Assembly (NCBI GenBank): GCA_014529385.2
Contig: CM043969.1
Coordinates: 19,516,446 to 19,580,445 of the forward strand
Length of the DNA stretch: 64,000 bases
From: Adiantum capillus-veneris
Taxonomy: Eukaryota; Streptophyta; Polypodiopsida; Polypodiales; Pteridaceae
Direction of reading: 5' to 3'
Part shown: positions 11,184 through 21,485 of the stretch, in pieces
Position numbering within the stretch: position 1 is the stretch's first letter
How the letters are laid out: every line of letters begins with the position of its first letter
Notes under the pieces: model-generated
Seen by the model: the letters and a program-made list of their open reading frames with translations, nothing else
Told to the model about the DNA's origin: nothing
The model's database searches: none
Program-made: the position numbers and the translations under genes

Positions 11184-12660
11184 CATGGCTAACAATAACC
11201 AAGAGAGAGAGTGAACATTGATAACTTTGATTTTGTACATGAAGGTGCCAATGATGATGCCCCCATTTTTGTTAATTATCTTGTTACTAGGTTGCAACAA
11301 GCTATGGGTAACCCCACTTTGCAAGCCAAAGTTACTCAACAACTTCGTGCTTATGGGATTTCCTTTCCTCTCCAAGAGGAGAGAGAGCTTATGAGGCCTC
11401 TTGAAGAGACCCCCAAAAGAAGACTCTCTCCCATACGAGAGGAGGAATCCGAAGATCAAGAAAGCAATGAATCCCTAAATTCCTCCAAAGATGTGGCTCC
11501 ATGAAGAAGGAGGACTAAACGATCGCCAACTCCTCCCAAGAGGAAACAGTTAAGAGGAAACGATCGCCAACTCCTCCCAAGTGGAAATAGTTAACCCATA
11601 GTCCTTCTCCTCGTCACTCCAAAAGGGAAGAGAGGAAACCAAGGAAGAAAAGGGCAAGAAAGAGCTCACCCTCTTCTCCTTCTTCTTCACCTTCCTCCTC
11701 TACCGATGAAAGCTATGACTATTGTCCAAGAGACTATAAGAGGGGAGGACATCGCAAATCTTACCCTGCATGGCGAAGGTCACAAAAGCTCAAGAAGTTC
11801 AAAGAGGGAGGAAAGAGTATCTCTTTTCTCGCTTATGATGGCACCTTTGGTGCTACCGACAAAGTATTGGCCTTCATCCAACAATTTGATACGGCCTTTG
11901 GAGACGAGGGCTTCACAGAGTCCTCCAAGCTACGCCATGTAGCTATGCACTTCAAAAATCGGCTCGTCAATGGTGGCCTAGCCTTCGAGGCAATGGCAAA
12001 GCCCCAAAGACATGGAAAACTCTACAAGTTCCATCATGAAGGAAATCCTTGCAAGTGATGCAAAGGACAAAGTGCTCACCGAATGGCGGAGTTTAAGGCT
12101 TCTCTCTCATGAGTCTATCCACAAATATGTGGACATGTTTTGGGATTTACATCTCAAGGCTATTGTCTTTCAAAAGATAGACTTTGCTAAGCAAAAACAA
12201 CAATTCTATGTGGGATTACCTGAAGAGATGGCCGAGTATGTCAACTCTCAACGGCCTGAGTCTATCAGCGAAGTAACCCACTATACCATGGTTGCTTCAT
12301 GCATCAATTTTCAACAAGGGGTTAAACGTAATGTCAAACCCATGGAAAATAAAGACAAAAGTGATGCAAAGGAAAAACTTAATGCCCAAAATTTTTCCCA
12401 CGGCCATTCCAACAACAACAACAACAATTAATCCAAGTAGAAAGGAGTTTACAAAGGTAAAAATAAACTCTCTCCTGAAGATCTTGAAACTTTTCGCAAG
12501 GATCACAAATGTTTTAAGTATGGGGAGCAAGGACATGGCTATCGTTCTTGCCCCAAAAGAAATGCTCGCAATGAGACTCCTAGAGCTTCCACTACAGAAG
12601 GTGCAAAAGAGGATACTCATTGCAAAGGGTCACCTCTCTCCTATGCTTGGGGAAAGGTAA
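11184..12660 (+). pseudogene. Gypsy-A gag, multiply frameshifted
   Basis: Gag remnants are spread over several frames: 11211-11504 (acidic, ending before a stop), 11867-12431 (capsid-like, with TEWRSLRLLSHESIHKYVD and PEEMAEYVNSQRPESI) and 12292-12660. An Arg/Ser-rich linker sits near 11,600-11,710 and an Asn run near 12,410. A zinc-knuckle remnant is readable around 12,510-12,550 (CFKYGEQGHGYRSC, second Cys replaced by Tyr). The product would form the virus-like particle; this copy cannot make it. Confidence 0.85.
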
Positions 12661-13115
12661 GGGAGCATGATGCTTTCATCTTGTTTGACCCTGGTTCTAC
12701 TCTCAACTTCATATCAATGGAGTTGGCCACCAAGTTGGGCATTCAAGCTTTTGAGATGGGAGATGTTGTAACTGTCGATGCCGTTTTCAAGGGACAGTAA
12801 GCCTCCGTTACTCCCTTGATTGGGAAGTTGAGGCTTCATGTCCAAAGCTATGTTGACAAAGAAGACTTCTTCATCTCTCCTCTCCAACATGAGGATGCTA
12901 TCCTAGGGATACCATGGTTCAACCCCATGGCTGCCAACATGAGGTTCCCTAAAAGGAGAATCTACTTCACCTACAGGGGAAAGAATATGTATATAGATGC
13001 TAATGAGTCTGGTCGTACTATACCACCTGTAAATCCTCTCGCCCTTGATAAATCAATGAAAAAGCTCAGTTTGTGCATACATGATTTTTGTCAAAGAATC
13101 CCTAAAAGGTCCTAA
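12657..13115 (+). pseudogene. Gypsy-A aspartic protease remnant
   Basis: The segment reads HDAFILFDPGSTLNFISMEL and, after a TAA at about 12,798, continues in the same frame to IGKLRLHVQSYVDKEDFF and LGIPWF, the flap and C-terminal half of a gypsy retropepsin. The active-site triplet is Asp-Pro-Gly rather than the textbook Asp-Ser/Thr-Gly; the Gypsy-B elements in this window share this. The in-frame stop inactivates it. Confidence 0.8.
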
Positions 13116-14482
13116 TGTTTCATCAACGGTGAATGGTAGGAATGAAGAAGAGTTAGACTTGTCTAACTTTCTAAAAGGATTCCAAGATGTGTTCATTGAT
13201 GATATCCCTATGGACTTACCTCCAAAAAGAAAAGATGATGACCATCAAATTGAGCTCCTACCAGAAAGCTCACCGCCTAACAAACCTCCCTATCAAGTTT
13301 CACAAGCTCAACAAGAGGAGATCATGAAGCAAGTACAAGAATTGGTAGACAAAGGAATGGTGAGGCCTAGCTCCTCTCCCTTTTTCTCTCCATTCCTTTT
13401 AGTGCAAAAGAAAGATGGTACATACCGCATGTGTGTGCACTATCACGCACTAAACCATATCACTATCAAAAACAAATTTCTCGTACCTCGGACAGAAGAT
13501 CTGTTTGATAAGCTACAAGGCTCTACCTACTTCAGTAAGATTGTCCTTAAAAGTGGCTACCATCAAATAAGGATAGTGAATGAAGATATCTTAAAGACCG
13601 CCTTTCGTACAACGTTTGGCCTTTATGAATATCTAGTCATGCCTTTTGGCTTGATTAATGCACCAGCTACATTCAATCAATTAATGGAGAAAAAATTTAG
13701 ACCCTACCACAAATATCATCATCTACTTTAATTCCTTGGAGGAACACAAGCAACATCTCCAAGTGATTTTTCAAGCATTAAGGGAGAATAAGCTTTTTCT
13801 CAATCAAAAGAAAAGTGAATTTTTCCTTCAAGAGATTCAATACTTAGGTCATATTATCTCTCGAGATGGTATCCGTATGGATCCATCAAAGTTGAAGGTA
13901 ATAAAAGCATGGCCTAATCCACGGAATCTACATGAGCTAAGAAGCTTTGTTGGTACGTGTGCATACTATAGACGCTTCATAGCAAAATTCTCTCAAATAG
14001 CAGGACCATTACATGACTTAACAAAGAAAAACGTTAAGTATTCATGGACTGCTAAGGAGCAAAGTGCTTTTGACAAGCTCAAAGAGAAGCTTATCTCCCA
14101 ACCAGTCCTTATGCTTCTGGATCTCTCAAAGCCATTTGAGGTCCAATGTGATGCTTGTGGTGATTGCCTTGGAGCAGTTTTGCTTCAAGAAGGGCATGCC
14201 ATAGCGTATGAGAGCCGAAGGCTCAACACGGATGAGTGGGTCTCAGGCATTTATGAGAAAGCGTTGTTAGCTGTTCTACATGCCCTAGACACATGGAAGC
14301 ACTATCTATTGGGGACCCCATTCATCTTAAGAACAGACCATCAAAGTCTCAAGTACTTTATGACGCAAACAAAGCTTTTTGACAAACAAATGAGGTGGGA
14401 AAATTTTCTTTCACAATTTAATTTCCACGTTGCTCACATTGCTGGTAAGCACAATCAAGTGGCTGATGTACTTTCACGATGA
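13081..14482 (+). pseudogene. Gypsy-A reverse transcriptase and RNase H, catalytic aspartates lost
   Basis: Reverse transcriptase motifs are plain: [38 protein letters not shown] and, after a break, LGHIISRDGIRMDP. RNase H follows with QCDACGDCLGAVLLQ, LRTDHQSLKYF and HNQVADVLSR. Comparison with Gypsy-B in this window shows that the first catalytic Asp (IDLKSGYH) is Val here (IVLKSGYH, about 13,545). A short deletion at about 13,710 removed the FFDD that carries the other two, leaving only [11 protein letters not shown] out of frame. The enzyme is therefore dead at all three metal-binding residues. Frames are 13081-13731 and 13736-14482. Confidence 0.9.
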
Positions 14483-14497
14483 CCAAAAGTTAATGCT

Positions 14498-15540
14498 GTG
14501 TCAATAGCAACTCACACTGATCTATCGTCTATGACAGATGAGTATGCTACTGACCCTAAATTTAAAGACATAATGTCAGCCCTTGCTTTGGGGAAGAAAG
14601 AGGAACCATTCACCTTGCAGGATGGTTATCTTCTCCATGGCATAGGCTATGTGTTACCGACTCCCTTCGTGAGAAATTCATGTATGAATCCCATGCTCCA
14701 CCCTATGCGGGGCATAGAGGCATTCAACCTACTCTTCGAGGAGTAGAGACGTACTTTTATTGGCCTACCATGAAAGTGGACATACAAGAGTATGTTTCAA
14801 AATGTGTAGTATGCCAAAAGACCAAGTATGATAGAGGGAAGCAACCTGGATTACTCCAGCCATTGCCAATTCCTAATTCACCATGGGAGAGTATATCCAT
14901 GGATTTTATCTTTAAATTACCAAAATCTATCCATGGGAATATGGGAATATGGACAATACTCGACAGTTTTACCAAGCAAGCACACTTTATCCCTGTCAAG
15001 AAGACTATTAAGGCACACCAAATGGCAACTCTCTTCATATCACAGATTTTCAAACAGCATGGATTGCCAACATCCATCGTGTCAGATAGAGATCCTAGAA
15101 TGACCAGTAATTTTTGGAAAGGTCTCTTCGAAAATCTAGGTACAAGATTGAATTTCTCTTTGGCCTATCACCCACAAACGGATGACCAAAGTGAGATAGC
15201 CAATCTTACGATTCTTGATCTACTAAAGACCTATGTTACAGAAGTAGATCAACGCTCACAATGTGATAAGTACTTACCTCTTGTAGAGTATGCGTATAAT
15301 AATACTATCCATACTTTTATAAATCATAGAGGGAAGACCTAAAAGTCCCTTGCTACTAAAAGTATATGGGAAGATCTTCGTTGCCGATGAGTATAGCCGT
15401 GACCTGCAAACATCTTTTCAAAAGATTAAGGAGGCTATATCCATCTCCCAACTAAGGAAAAAAGCTTTTGCTGACAAGCACAGAAGGGCCTTAACGTTCA
15501 AAGAAAATGATTGGGTCTTACTTAAGTTTCCTAAGGCTTG
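14498..15540 (+). pseudogene. Gypsy-A integrase, frameshifted
   Basis: After a TGA the frame continues as a linker (14498-14746) and then shifts to 14680-15342. The integrase shows the zinc site (HAPPYAGHRG, then CVVCQKTK), the core with ISMDFIFKLP, IVSDRDPRM and SEIANLTILDLL, and the conserved VEYAYNNTIH. All three DDE residues can still be read. After a stop at 15342 the C-terminal segment resumes in another frame (15350-15541, with ENDWVLLKFPKA). Confidence 0.88.
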
Positions 15541-15963
15541 ATTGAGACAAACGACGGGCAAAAATCCTACAGGCCATCAAAAGTAGTATGCTAAACTAGC
15601 AAAAAAATACTATGGTCCTTTTCAAATTTTGAAGCCAATCAATGAGGTGGATTATCAACTCAAGTTACCTAACCATTGGCTCATACACAATTCTTTTTAT
15701 GTGAGCTTACTCAAGCCCTACAAAGGAGAGCCTCCAAATGAACCAATTATTAAAGACACTCCCGAAATCGAAGATCAAGAAGAGGTACTATAACCCAAAG
15801 CTATCCTTCGGCATGAAGACAAGGTACTACGACATGGTAAGATTATGCGACGGTATCTTATTAAGTTCAAAAATTATCCTTTTGAAGATGCTAGATGGAT
15901 GCAAGGAATCCAGCTTAAGGATAGTATGAACCTTGTAACCGCTTACAATGCTACATTAGAGTA
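15541..15963 (+). pseudogene. Gypsy-A integrase tail and chromodomain remnant
   Basis: Across frame breaks one reads [20 protein letters not shown] and [19 protein letters not shown], the conserved end of gypsy pol. A chromodomain-like stretch follows (AILRHEDKVL, RRYLIKFKNYPFEDARWM) at about 15,785-15,905. Chromodomains direct chromoviral integration toward particular chromatin. The aromatic and acidic residues FKNYPFEDARW fit the family. It ends at a TAA near 15,962. Confidence 0.82.
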
Positions 15964-16307
15964 ACCAAATGTACATGTTTGTTTTGAATGATCAATGTTT
16001 TTGTCTTATAAGACAATTCTCTCTTTATTGTGCACAAATTTAAGTAGTATGTATACTAAAAATCATGTTTGGGATGACAACGTCTCTCAAACACCATGTA
16101 GAATTTGTCACTCTACTTGGGAGGATGAAATGGAATAAAGAGTAGACATGCTTGCGGCAGCTATGTCTCCCAAGCACCAAATGGATTAGTCATCCATCTT
16201 GGAATGATGTCGTAGGGTAAAAAGGAATCATCTACCCGCTAAGACAAATTGACTAATGACTATGACTTTATCTCTTTTACCTCATAGTCGAGGACGACTA
16301 TGATTTC
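15964..16307 (+). other. Gypsy-A 3' untranslated region
   Basis: Non-coding stretch between the chromodomain stop and the purine tract. It contains the partial palindrome CATAGTCGAGGACGACTATG just before the tract. GTCGAGGACGAC also occurs before the minus-strand LTR at 25,723, so it seems to be a common feature of Gypsy elements here. Confidence 0.6.
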
Positions 16308-16320
16308 AAGAGAGAGGTAA
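16308..16320 (+). promoter_or_regulatory. Gypsy-A polypurine tract
   Basis: AAGAGAGAGGTAA directly abuts the TG that starts the 3' LTR at 16321, the place where plus-strand DNA synthesis is primed. Confidence 0.85.
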
Positions 16321-17885
16321 TGTCATTAAATATCTCATATCTAACCAACCCAAATGATTTTCTCATATTAAATTGATCATTTAATATGGGATAATAAACG
16401 AGAACAAGGGTTAGAATATAGACATGTGCTTATGGATCTATCTCAACACGGGGCCAATGGTAAAGGGACCCAAATGAGAGATGGTCTGTCAAAGAGCAAG
16501 GTTAACTAATCCTCCAATGGTTAGTGTTAAAATTCCTTTGACCTTAAGCAAACTAGGGCTGAGCTTGAGGTGGGAACCCGACCTAAACTTAAGCAAGCTA
16601 GGGTTGTGCTTGAGGTGGGAACCCGACCTAAACTTAAGCAAGCTAGGGTTGTGCTTGAGGTGGGAACCTGGCTAACCTAAACTTAAGCAAGCTAGGGTTG
16701 TGCTTGAGGTGGAAACTCCACCTAAGGTGCTTGTCATGCTTGATGACTAAGGTACTTGTCACATTTAATGAGTAAGTTGCTTGAGAAGCTTCCTATGCAT
16801 GGGGGGTAAGATGCTTGAGTCAAAAAGAGAACCTACACACTTAATGAGGAAGTTGCTTGAGAAACTTCCTATGCATAAAAATCTCAAAGTTAGGGGAATT
16901 CTAAAAGAGCACATGGGACACATGTCAAACTCTCACTAAGCTTAACCACATGGTGTGCTTGAATGCTATTGGTTGGGCTAAAGAGGGTCCAATGAGCTTC
17001 TACTTCCATCTAACAAATATCTAGATATTTTCAAGCTCTCTCTCTCTCTAAGGGGTAAGGAGGACACTTGTCAAAAGACTACCCATGTACTTGACTGCAT
17101 GATGCATGTGATTGGCTAGGGAATGAGCTTGCAACATGCAAAAAGGTCACCACTCGCCCAAAGCAAGGAGGGGGGGTGCTAGGGGGATATACTCCACACA
17201 TACACTCATTTGCAAAGCCATTCTCACTTGGTGAAAGTTGAGGAACACCACCTCCTTCTCCAAGCTTGTGAGAGTGAAAGCCTATACCAACACTCTTGGC
17301 TATGGAATGCAAATCCAACCAAGAGTCATGCTTCAATGCTTAATCCTGCCATCTTCTCCATCTTCATTACTATGCTATTATGTATGCTAGCAAGAAGATA
17401 ATGATAAGTGAGGAACTATTTCTTTCTCCTATTGAATGTTTCTTCTTCCTCTTCCCTATCCTCATTCCCCGCTACCTCTCTCCACCTCTGAAGGTGTTTG
17501 AGGCCTTGGGATACTTAATGCTTTCTTCAAGTTTATGTTATGCTTGTGATGCATGAAGCTTTCCATCTTCAATATTGCATCACCTAGGTTACAAGGAACA
17601 CAAAGATTGTATTGTACCAAGTCTCTCTTGATGGGAGAAACTATAATACAAATGCCTATTGGAGGGAGGACCGGCTCCATATGAATCCGGTCCTCAACTA
17701 TTGTCATGTTCTCTAAACTCTCTCTCTTGAAAAAGTATTGTTCATGCCAAGTTAACTAAGTACCATGTTTATGTTGCTACCATCAATTAAGTTCAACCGC
17801 TATGCTCACAAAGAATCTCTCAAAAGTGCTTCACCTAATTTCCTAATTCCGCTACTCTCAAAGTTCATAGGCAATTTCCATTACA
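16321..17885 (+). repeat. Gypsy-A 3' LTR (1,565 bp, uninterrupted)
   Basis: It starts TGTCATT and ends TTACA and is followed by CGCTA. Compared with the 5' LTR it has several indels, including about 60 extra bases near 17,660-17,735 and a shorter copy of the segment before the subrepeats. The subrepeats recur here (starts 16544, 16589, 16634, 16683; the last step is 49 bp because of a small insertion). The TCTCTCTC run near 17,037 is shorter than in the 5' copy. Around 16,959 it reads GTGTGCTTGAATGCT, the unoccupied Copia-1 target. Confidence 0.93.
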
Positions 17886-18298
17886 CGCTACCTCCAAGTT
17901 GTCTCTCTCCTCACAAGGTGCATCCAAAATGTGTGTGATCTGGTTGTACCACCCACCATTGGCTACCGCATCTCTAGTTTGTTTGTCATATCATAGATAC
18001 ACTAATATAAACATTGGAGGGTAATTGAAGATGGCTACTAGAAGCACATCAATCTGTAATAATTACAAACATTACACACTCAAAAAGGTAGGTTTGCAAA
18101 GACTAAAAGCTAGCATACTCACCGTCCTAGATCAATATCATCCTCATATCTCCAAAACTCCTAGCTATATAGCCAAATATAGGATGTGCTTGAGCTACAA
18201 ATTGTGGTATGCATACTAACCCACAAATTTGGAGACATCATTGCCTTGCATAGTAGCCACAAAGGTTCCATTGAACCTCAAAATGGGATATGCAAGAT
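17886..18298. other. Spacer between Gypsy-A and Copia-2; no gene seen
   Basis: Apart from the CGCTA duplication at its left end and AAGAT (18294-18298) at its right end, I see nothing assignable. It was probably continuous with the sequence right of 21,485 before Copia-2 inserted. Confidence 0.5.
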
Positions 18299-18419
18299 TG
18301 TTACCATATACATGTGGTAGTGATGTGTGTGAACACACTAGGACCGCCGGGGCATTTTTTCCCTCTTTAGGAGGTTTTTTCCCCCGAGCATTGTATATAC
18401 GCCCATCACTCTAGGGATT
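18299..18419 (+). repeat. Copia-2 5' LTR, truncated
   Basis: Matches the first ~121 bases of 21254-21480 with a single C/T difference (GACCGCCGG versus GACTGCCGG). It ends at CTCTAGGG, where the right LTR continues with CTATCTATC but the left copy continues with integrase-coding sequence. Confidence 0.88.
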
Positions 18420-19500
18420 CATGTTTTGGTCATCTGAATTTTGCTAGTTTGTTGCGTTTGCAGAAATCTGACATGGTTGCTTCTTTGCCGCCTCTTGAAG
18501 CACCTGTCAAACATGTTTGCGAAGGCTATATTTTGGGTAAGATGCAGCATTCTAAGTTTCCAAAGGATGGTTCAGTTCGGGCCACATGCAGGTTGCAGCT
18601 TGTGCATAGTGATGTTTGTGGGCCCATGCAAACTCCGTCCTTGGGAAATTACCGTTACTTTGTGACTTTCATTGATGATTACTCCAGGCATGCATGGGTG
18701 TTTCCGCTTAAAGCAAAGTCCTAAGTTTTTATGTGCTTCAAATAATTTTTGGCTATGGCTGAAAATGTCTCAAAATGTACTATGGGCACCCTCCGTTTCG
18801 ATCGAGGGGGGGAGTATATGTCTCATGAATTTAATGCATTTCTGGCTAGTCGTGGGATAAAACACCAATGTACAGTGCCTTATACACCTCAGCAAAATGG
18901 TGTTGCTGAGAAGAAAAACAGGTCACTGACAGAAATGGCACGATGTATGGTCAAAAGTCAAGCTTTGCCGCATTCTTTTTGGCTTGAGGCCATCATGTGT
19001 GCCACTTATGTACTTAACAGGTGTCCTACAAAAGCTTTGCAATCTATTACTCCATATGAAGCATGGCATGATAGAAAGCCTTCTATTGAGCACATGCGTG
19101 TTTTTGGCTGTTTGGCATATGCTTTGGTGCCACAAACACAGCGCAAAAAATTGGATGATAAGGCTGTCAAATGTATTTTTGTTGGTTATAGTGTTGAAAG
19201 CAAAGGTTACAGGTTATATCATCCGCAAACAAAGCGTATTTTGGTTTCATGGGATGTAGTGTTTGTGGAAGATTCTGTTCAGCCCTTGCTGTCATGTACT
19301 AGAGACAGTAATGTAAGCTCACAGAACATTTATGACACTTTGTTGCCTCTTTTCAGTGGTGGAAATACGAATGTAAGTTCCAATGAGGCAAATGTACAGC
19401 CTATGGGGGTTTCTGAAAATGTTACAGATCAGCCTATTATACTGATGCAGATGTACATGATGTACTTGATGAGGAAAGGGCTGAAAATGAGCAGGCTAGA
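18420..19500 (+). pseudogene. Copia-2 integrase with stops and a lost zinc ligand
   Basis: Reading starts in the GAG-pre-integrase segment (HGHLNFASL), continues through VCEGYILGKM, VHSDVCGPM and FVTFIDDYSRH to two nearby in-frame TAA codons (18722 and about 18746). It resumes in the same frame with FDRGGEYMSHEF, PQQNGVAEKKNRS and VFGCLAYALVP. The zinc-binding Cys expected in CEGC is Tyr here. A frameshift near 19,440 moves the following linker to the next frame. Confidence 0.87.
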
Positions 19501-19503
19501 GGT

Positions 19504-21275
19504 ATGCCAAAATGGCTGGTGCACACTTTGCGTGACAGTAAATTGGATGCACCTTTGTCTAGTCGTACTCGTTCAGGCCCTCGCCATGCATCTTATGCAT
19601 CAGAATGTTATGCTTTGGCTGTGTCTAGCTTACATGATGTTGAGGAGCCTCTGTCTTTTGATGAAGCACAGACTTCAAAAAATTGGATGGCTGCCATGAG
19701 ATTAGAATATGGTGCACTTATAGAAAATGACACATGGACTTTATGTGATTTGCCTCCTGGCAAAAAGGCCATTGGTACAAAATGGGTTTACAAGTTGAAA
19801 TGCAAGCCGAATGGTGAGATCGATCGCCATAAGGCTCAACTTGTTGCAAAGGGTTATGCACAGCAAAAAGGCATAGATTATGAAGAGACTTTTGCTCCCA
19901 CTTGTCGTATGACTACTGTGCGTTTTCTATGTGCATTGGCATCTCATTTTGGTTGGGATGTACATCAATCAGACATTGTTACTGCTTTGAATGGTGACAT
20001 ATTTGAGGAAGTTTATGTAACGCAGCCTCGCGGTTTTGTCATAAAAGGACAAGAGGACAAAGTGTGCAGATGTAAGAAGGCTTTGTATGGGTTGAAGCAA
20101 TCTCCTCGTGCTTGGTATGAGAAAGCTGACACTCATTTGGTTAAATGAGGCTTTCAAAACAGTCCAATAGAAAGCACATTGTATGTAAAGCGTGAGGGTG
20201 ATGTACTTCTATTGTGGTTCTTTATGTCGATGATTTGTTGATCACTGGACCAAATGAGAGACATATTGTTGAATTTAAGGCTGATTTGAGTGCTACTTTC
20301 AAGATGAAAGATTTGGGGCTGTTGCATCATTACTTGGGTATACAGTTTAAGCAGTGTGATGGTGGTATTGCCTTGTGTCAGAAAAGTTACATAGAGACAT
20401 TGCTATGTAGGTTTGGGCTTGAGTATTGCAAACCTATTGCCACTCCCATGGAAATAGGTTTGAAGTTGATTCTACATGATGCTGGCAAGCCTGCTGATGT
20501 CACTCTTTACCAAATTGTTGTTGGCTGCCTCATGTATGTATGCAACACGAGGCCAGATATTCAGTTTGCAGTCTCACAGGTCAGCAGATTTATGCATAGC
20601 CCAGGATCTAAGCATTGGAAGGCTGTCAAGAGGATTTTTCACTACCTTAGTGGCACTTTACGTCTTGTCTTGTTTTATCCCAAGGGGGGATCATTGCCGC
20701 CAGCCTTACATGCTTTTTCGGGCTCAGATTGGGCTGGTTGTTTTGACACGCGAGTGTCCACACGTGGTTTTTGTTTCATGCTTGGCAGTTCATGTATATC
20801 ATGGTTGAGCAAGAAGCAACCTACTGTGGCCACTTCGAGTTGTGAGGCTGAGTACAGGGCAGTCTTCACAGCTACGGTTGAGTGTGTATGGCTTAGACGC
20901 CTTATGGCTGATTTGGGTGTTGGACACAACACTGCCAACACTATCTACACTGATAGTCAGAGCGCATTGGCAGTTGCGAGGAACCCAGTTTTTCATGCTC
21001 GCACAAAGCACATTGAGGTGCATTACCACTATGTCAAGGAGAGGCTCTCAGCAAGAGAGATCGGCTTGGCTTATGTGCCAGCACAGGACAACCTTGTAGA
21101 TCTTTTCACAAAGGCATTGTCTCGTGAGAAGCTTAAACCTTGCGCAAAGCTTTGGGCTTACTCCCCTTTGTGGACTGATCATGTCCTCAGGGCATGGCAC
21201 TTCCCTTTACTCATGTGCCAGCTCTCGTTCACCTCATCACTCCAGGGGGGATTTGTTACCATATACATGTGGTAG
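19504..21275 (+). pseudogene. Copia-2 reverse transcriptase and RNase H
   Basis: The first frame (19504-20148) covers GTKWVYKLKCKPNGEIDRHKA, QSDIVTALNGD and LYGLKQSPRAWYE and ends at a TGA. After a further one-base shift near 20,205 the frame 20214-21275 carries catalytic VLYVDDLLITG, then the RNase H with SDWAGCFDTRVSTRG, SSCEAEYRAV, YTDSQSALAVARNPV and NLVDLFTKAL. The residual protein would lack gag and protease, so the element could move only with help, if at all. Confidence 0.88.
21243..21253 (+). promoter_or_regulatory. Copia-2 polypurine tract
   Basis: CAGGGGGGATT lies directly before the TGTTACC that opens the 3' LTR. Confidence 0.75.
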
Positions 21276-21480
21276 TGATGTGTGTGAACACACTAGGACT
21301 GCCGGGGCATTTTTTCCCTCTTTAGGAGGTTTTTTCCCCCGAGCATTGTATATACGCCCATCACTCTAGGGCTATCTATCTTTCCATTGCACACTAAGTA
21401 ACACACTCTCTATTTTGTGCCTTGAGCTTCCTTCGTCTTCTCCAAGCTGTGTATGTCTCTCTGCAACCCTAATTCCAACA
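21254..21480 (+). repeat. Copia-2 3' LTR
   Basis: 227 bp with TGTTACC at the start and TTCCAACA at the end, followed by the AAGAT duplication. The first ~121 bases are duplicated at 18299-18419. The remaining 106 bases have no counterpart at the left end. Confidence 0.87.
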
Positions 21481-21485
21481 AAGAT

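Larger units (their letters stand above)
3660..17885 (+). mobile_element. Gypsy-A: complete but inactivated chromodomain Ty3/gypsy retrotransposon
   Basis: The element runs from the TG at 3660 to the CA at 17885 and is flanked by a perfect 5-bp duplication, CGCTA (3655-3659 and 17886-17890). The LTRs are 1,557 bp (after removing Copia-1 and its duplicated target) and 1,565 bp. In order it has a 5' LTR, an initiator-Met-tRNA primer site, gag with a zinc knuckle, protease, reverse transcriptase, RNase H, integrase, a chromodomain remnant, a polypurine tract and a 3' LTR. That order and the chromodomain place it among plant chromoviruses. Every coding segment is broken. Copia-1 sits in its 5' LTR. 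Confidence 0.93.
18299..21480 (+). mobile_element. Copia-2: internally deleted Ty1/copia element
   Basis: The element begins at the TG at 18299 and ends at CA at 21480, with a 5-bp duplication AAGAT (18294-18298 and 21481-21485). The right LTR (21254-21480, 227 bp) is complete. The left LTR stops after about 121 bp, where sequence jumps straight into the pre-integrase region. The LTR end, primer site, gag and protease are therefore gone. Integrase, reverse transcriptase and RNase H remain, with stops and frameshifts. The shared LTR part shows only one difference, so the element is young in spite of the deletion. Confidence 0.9.
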
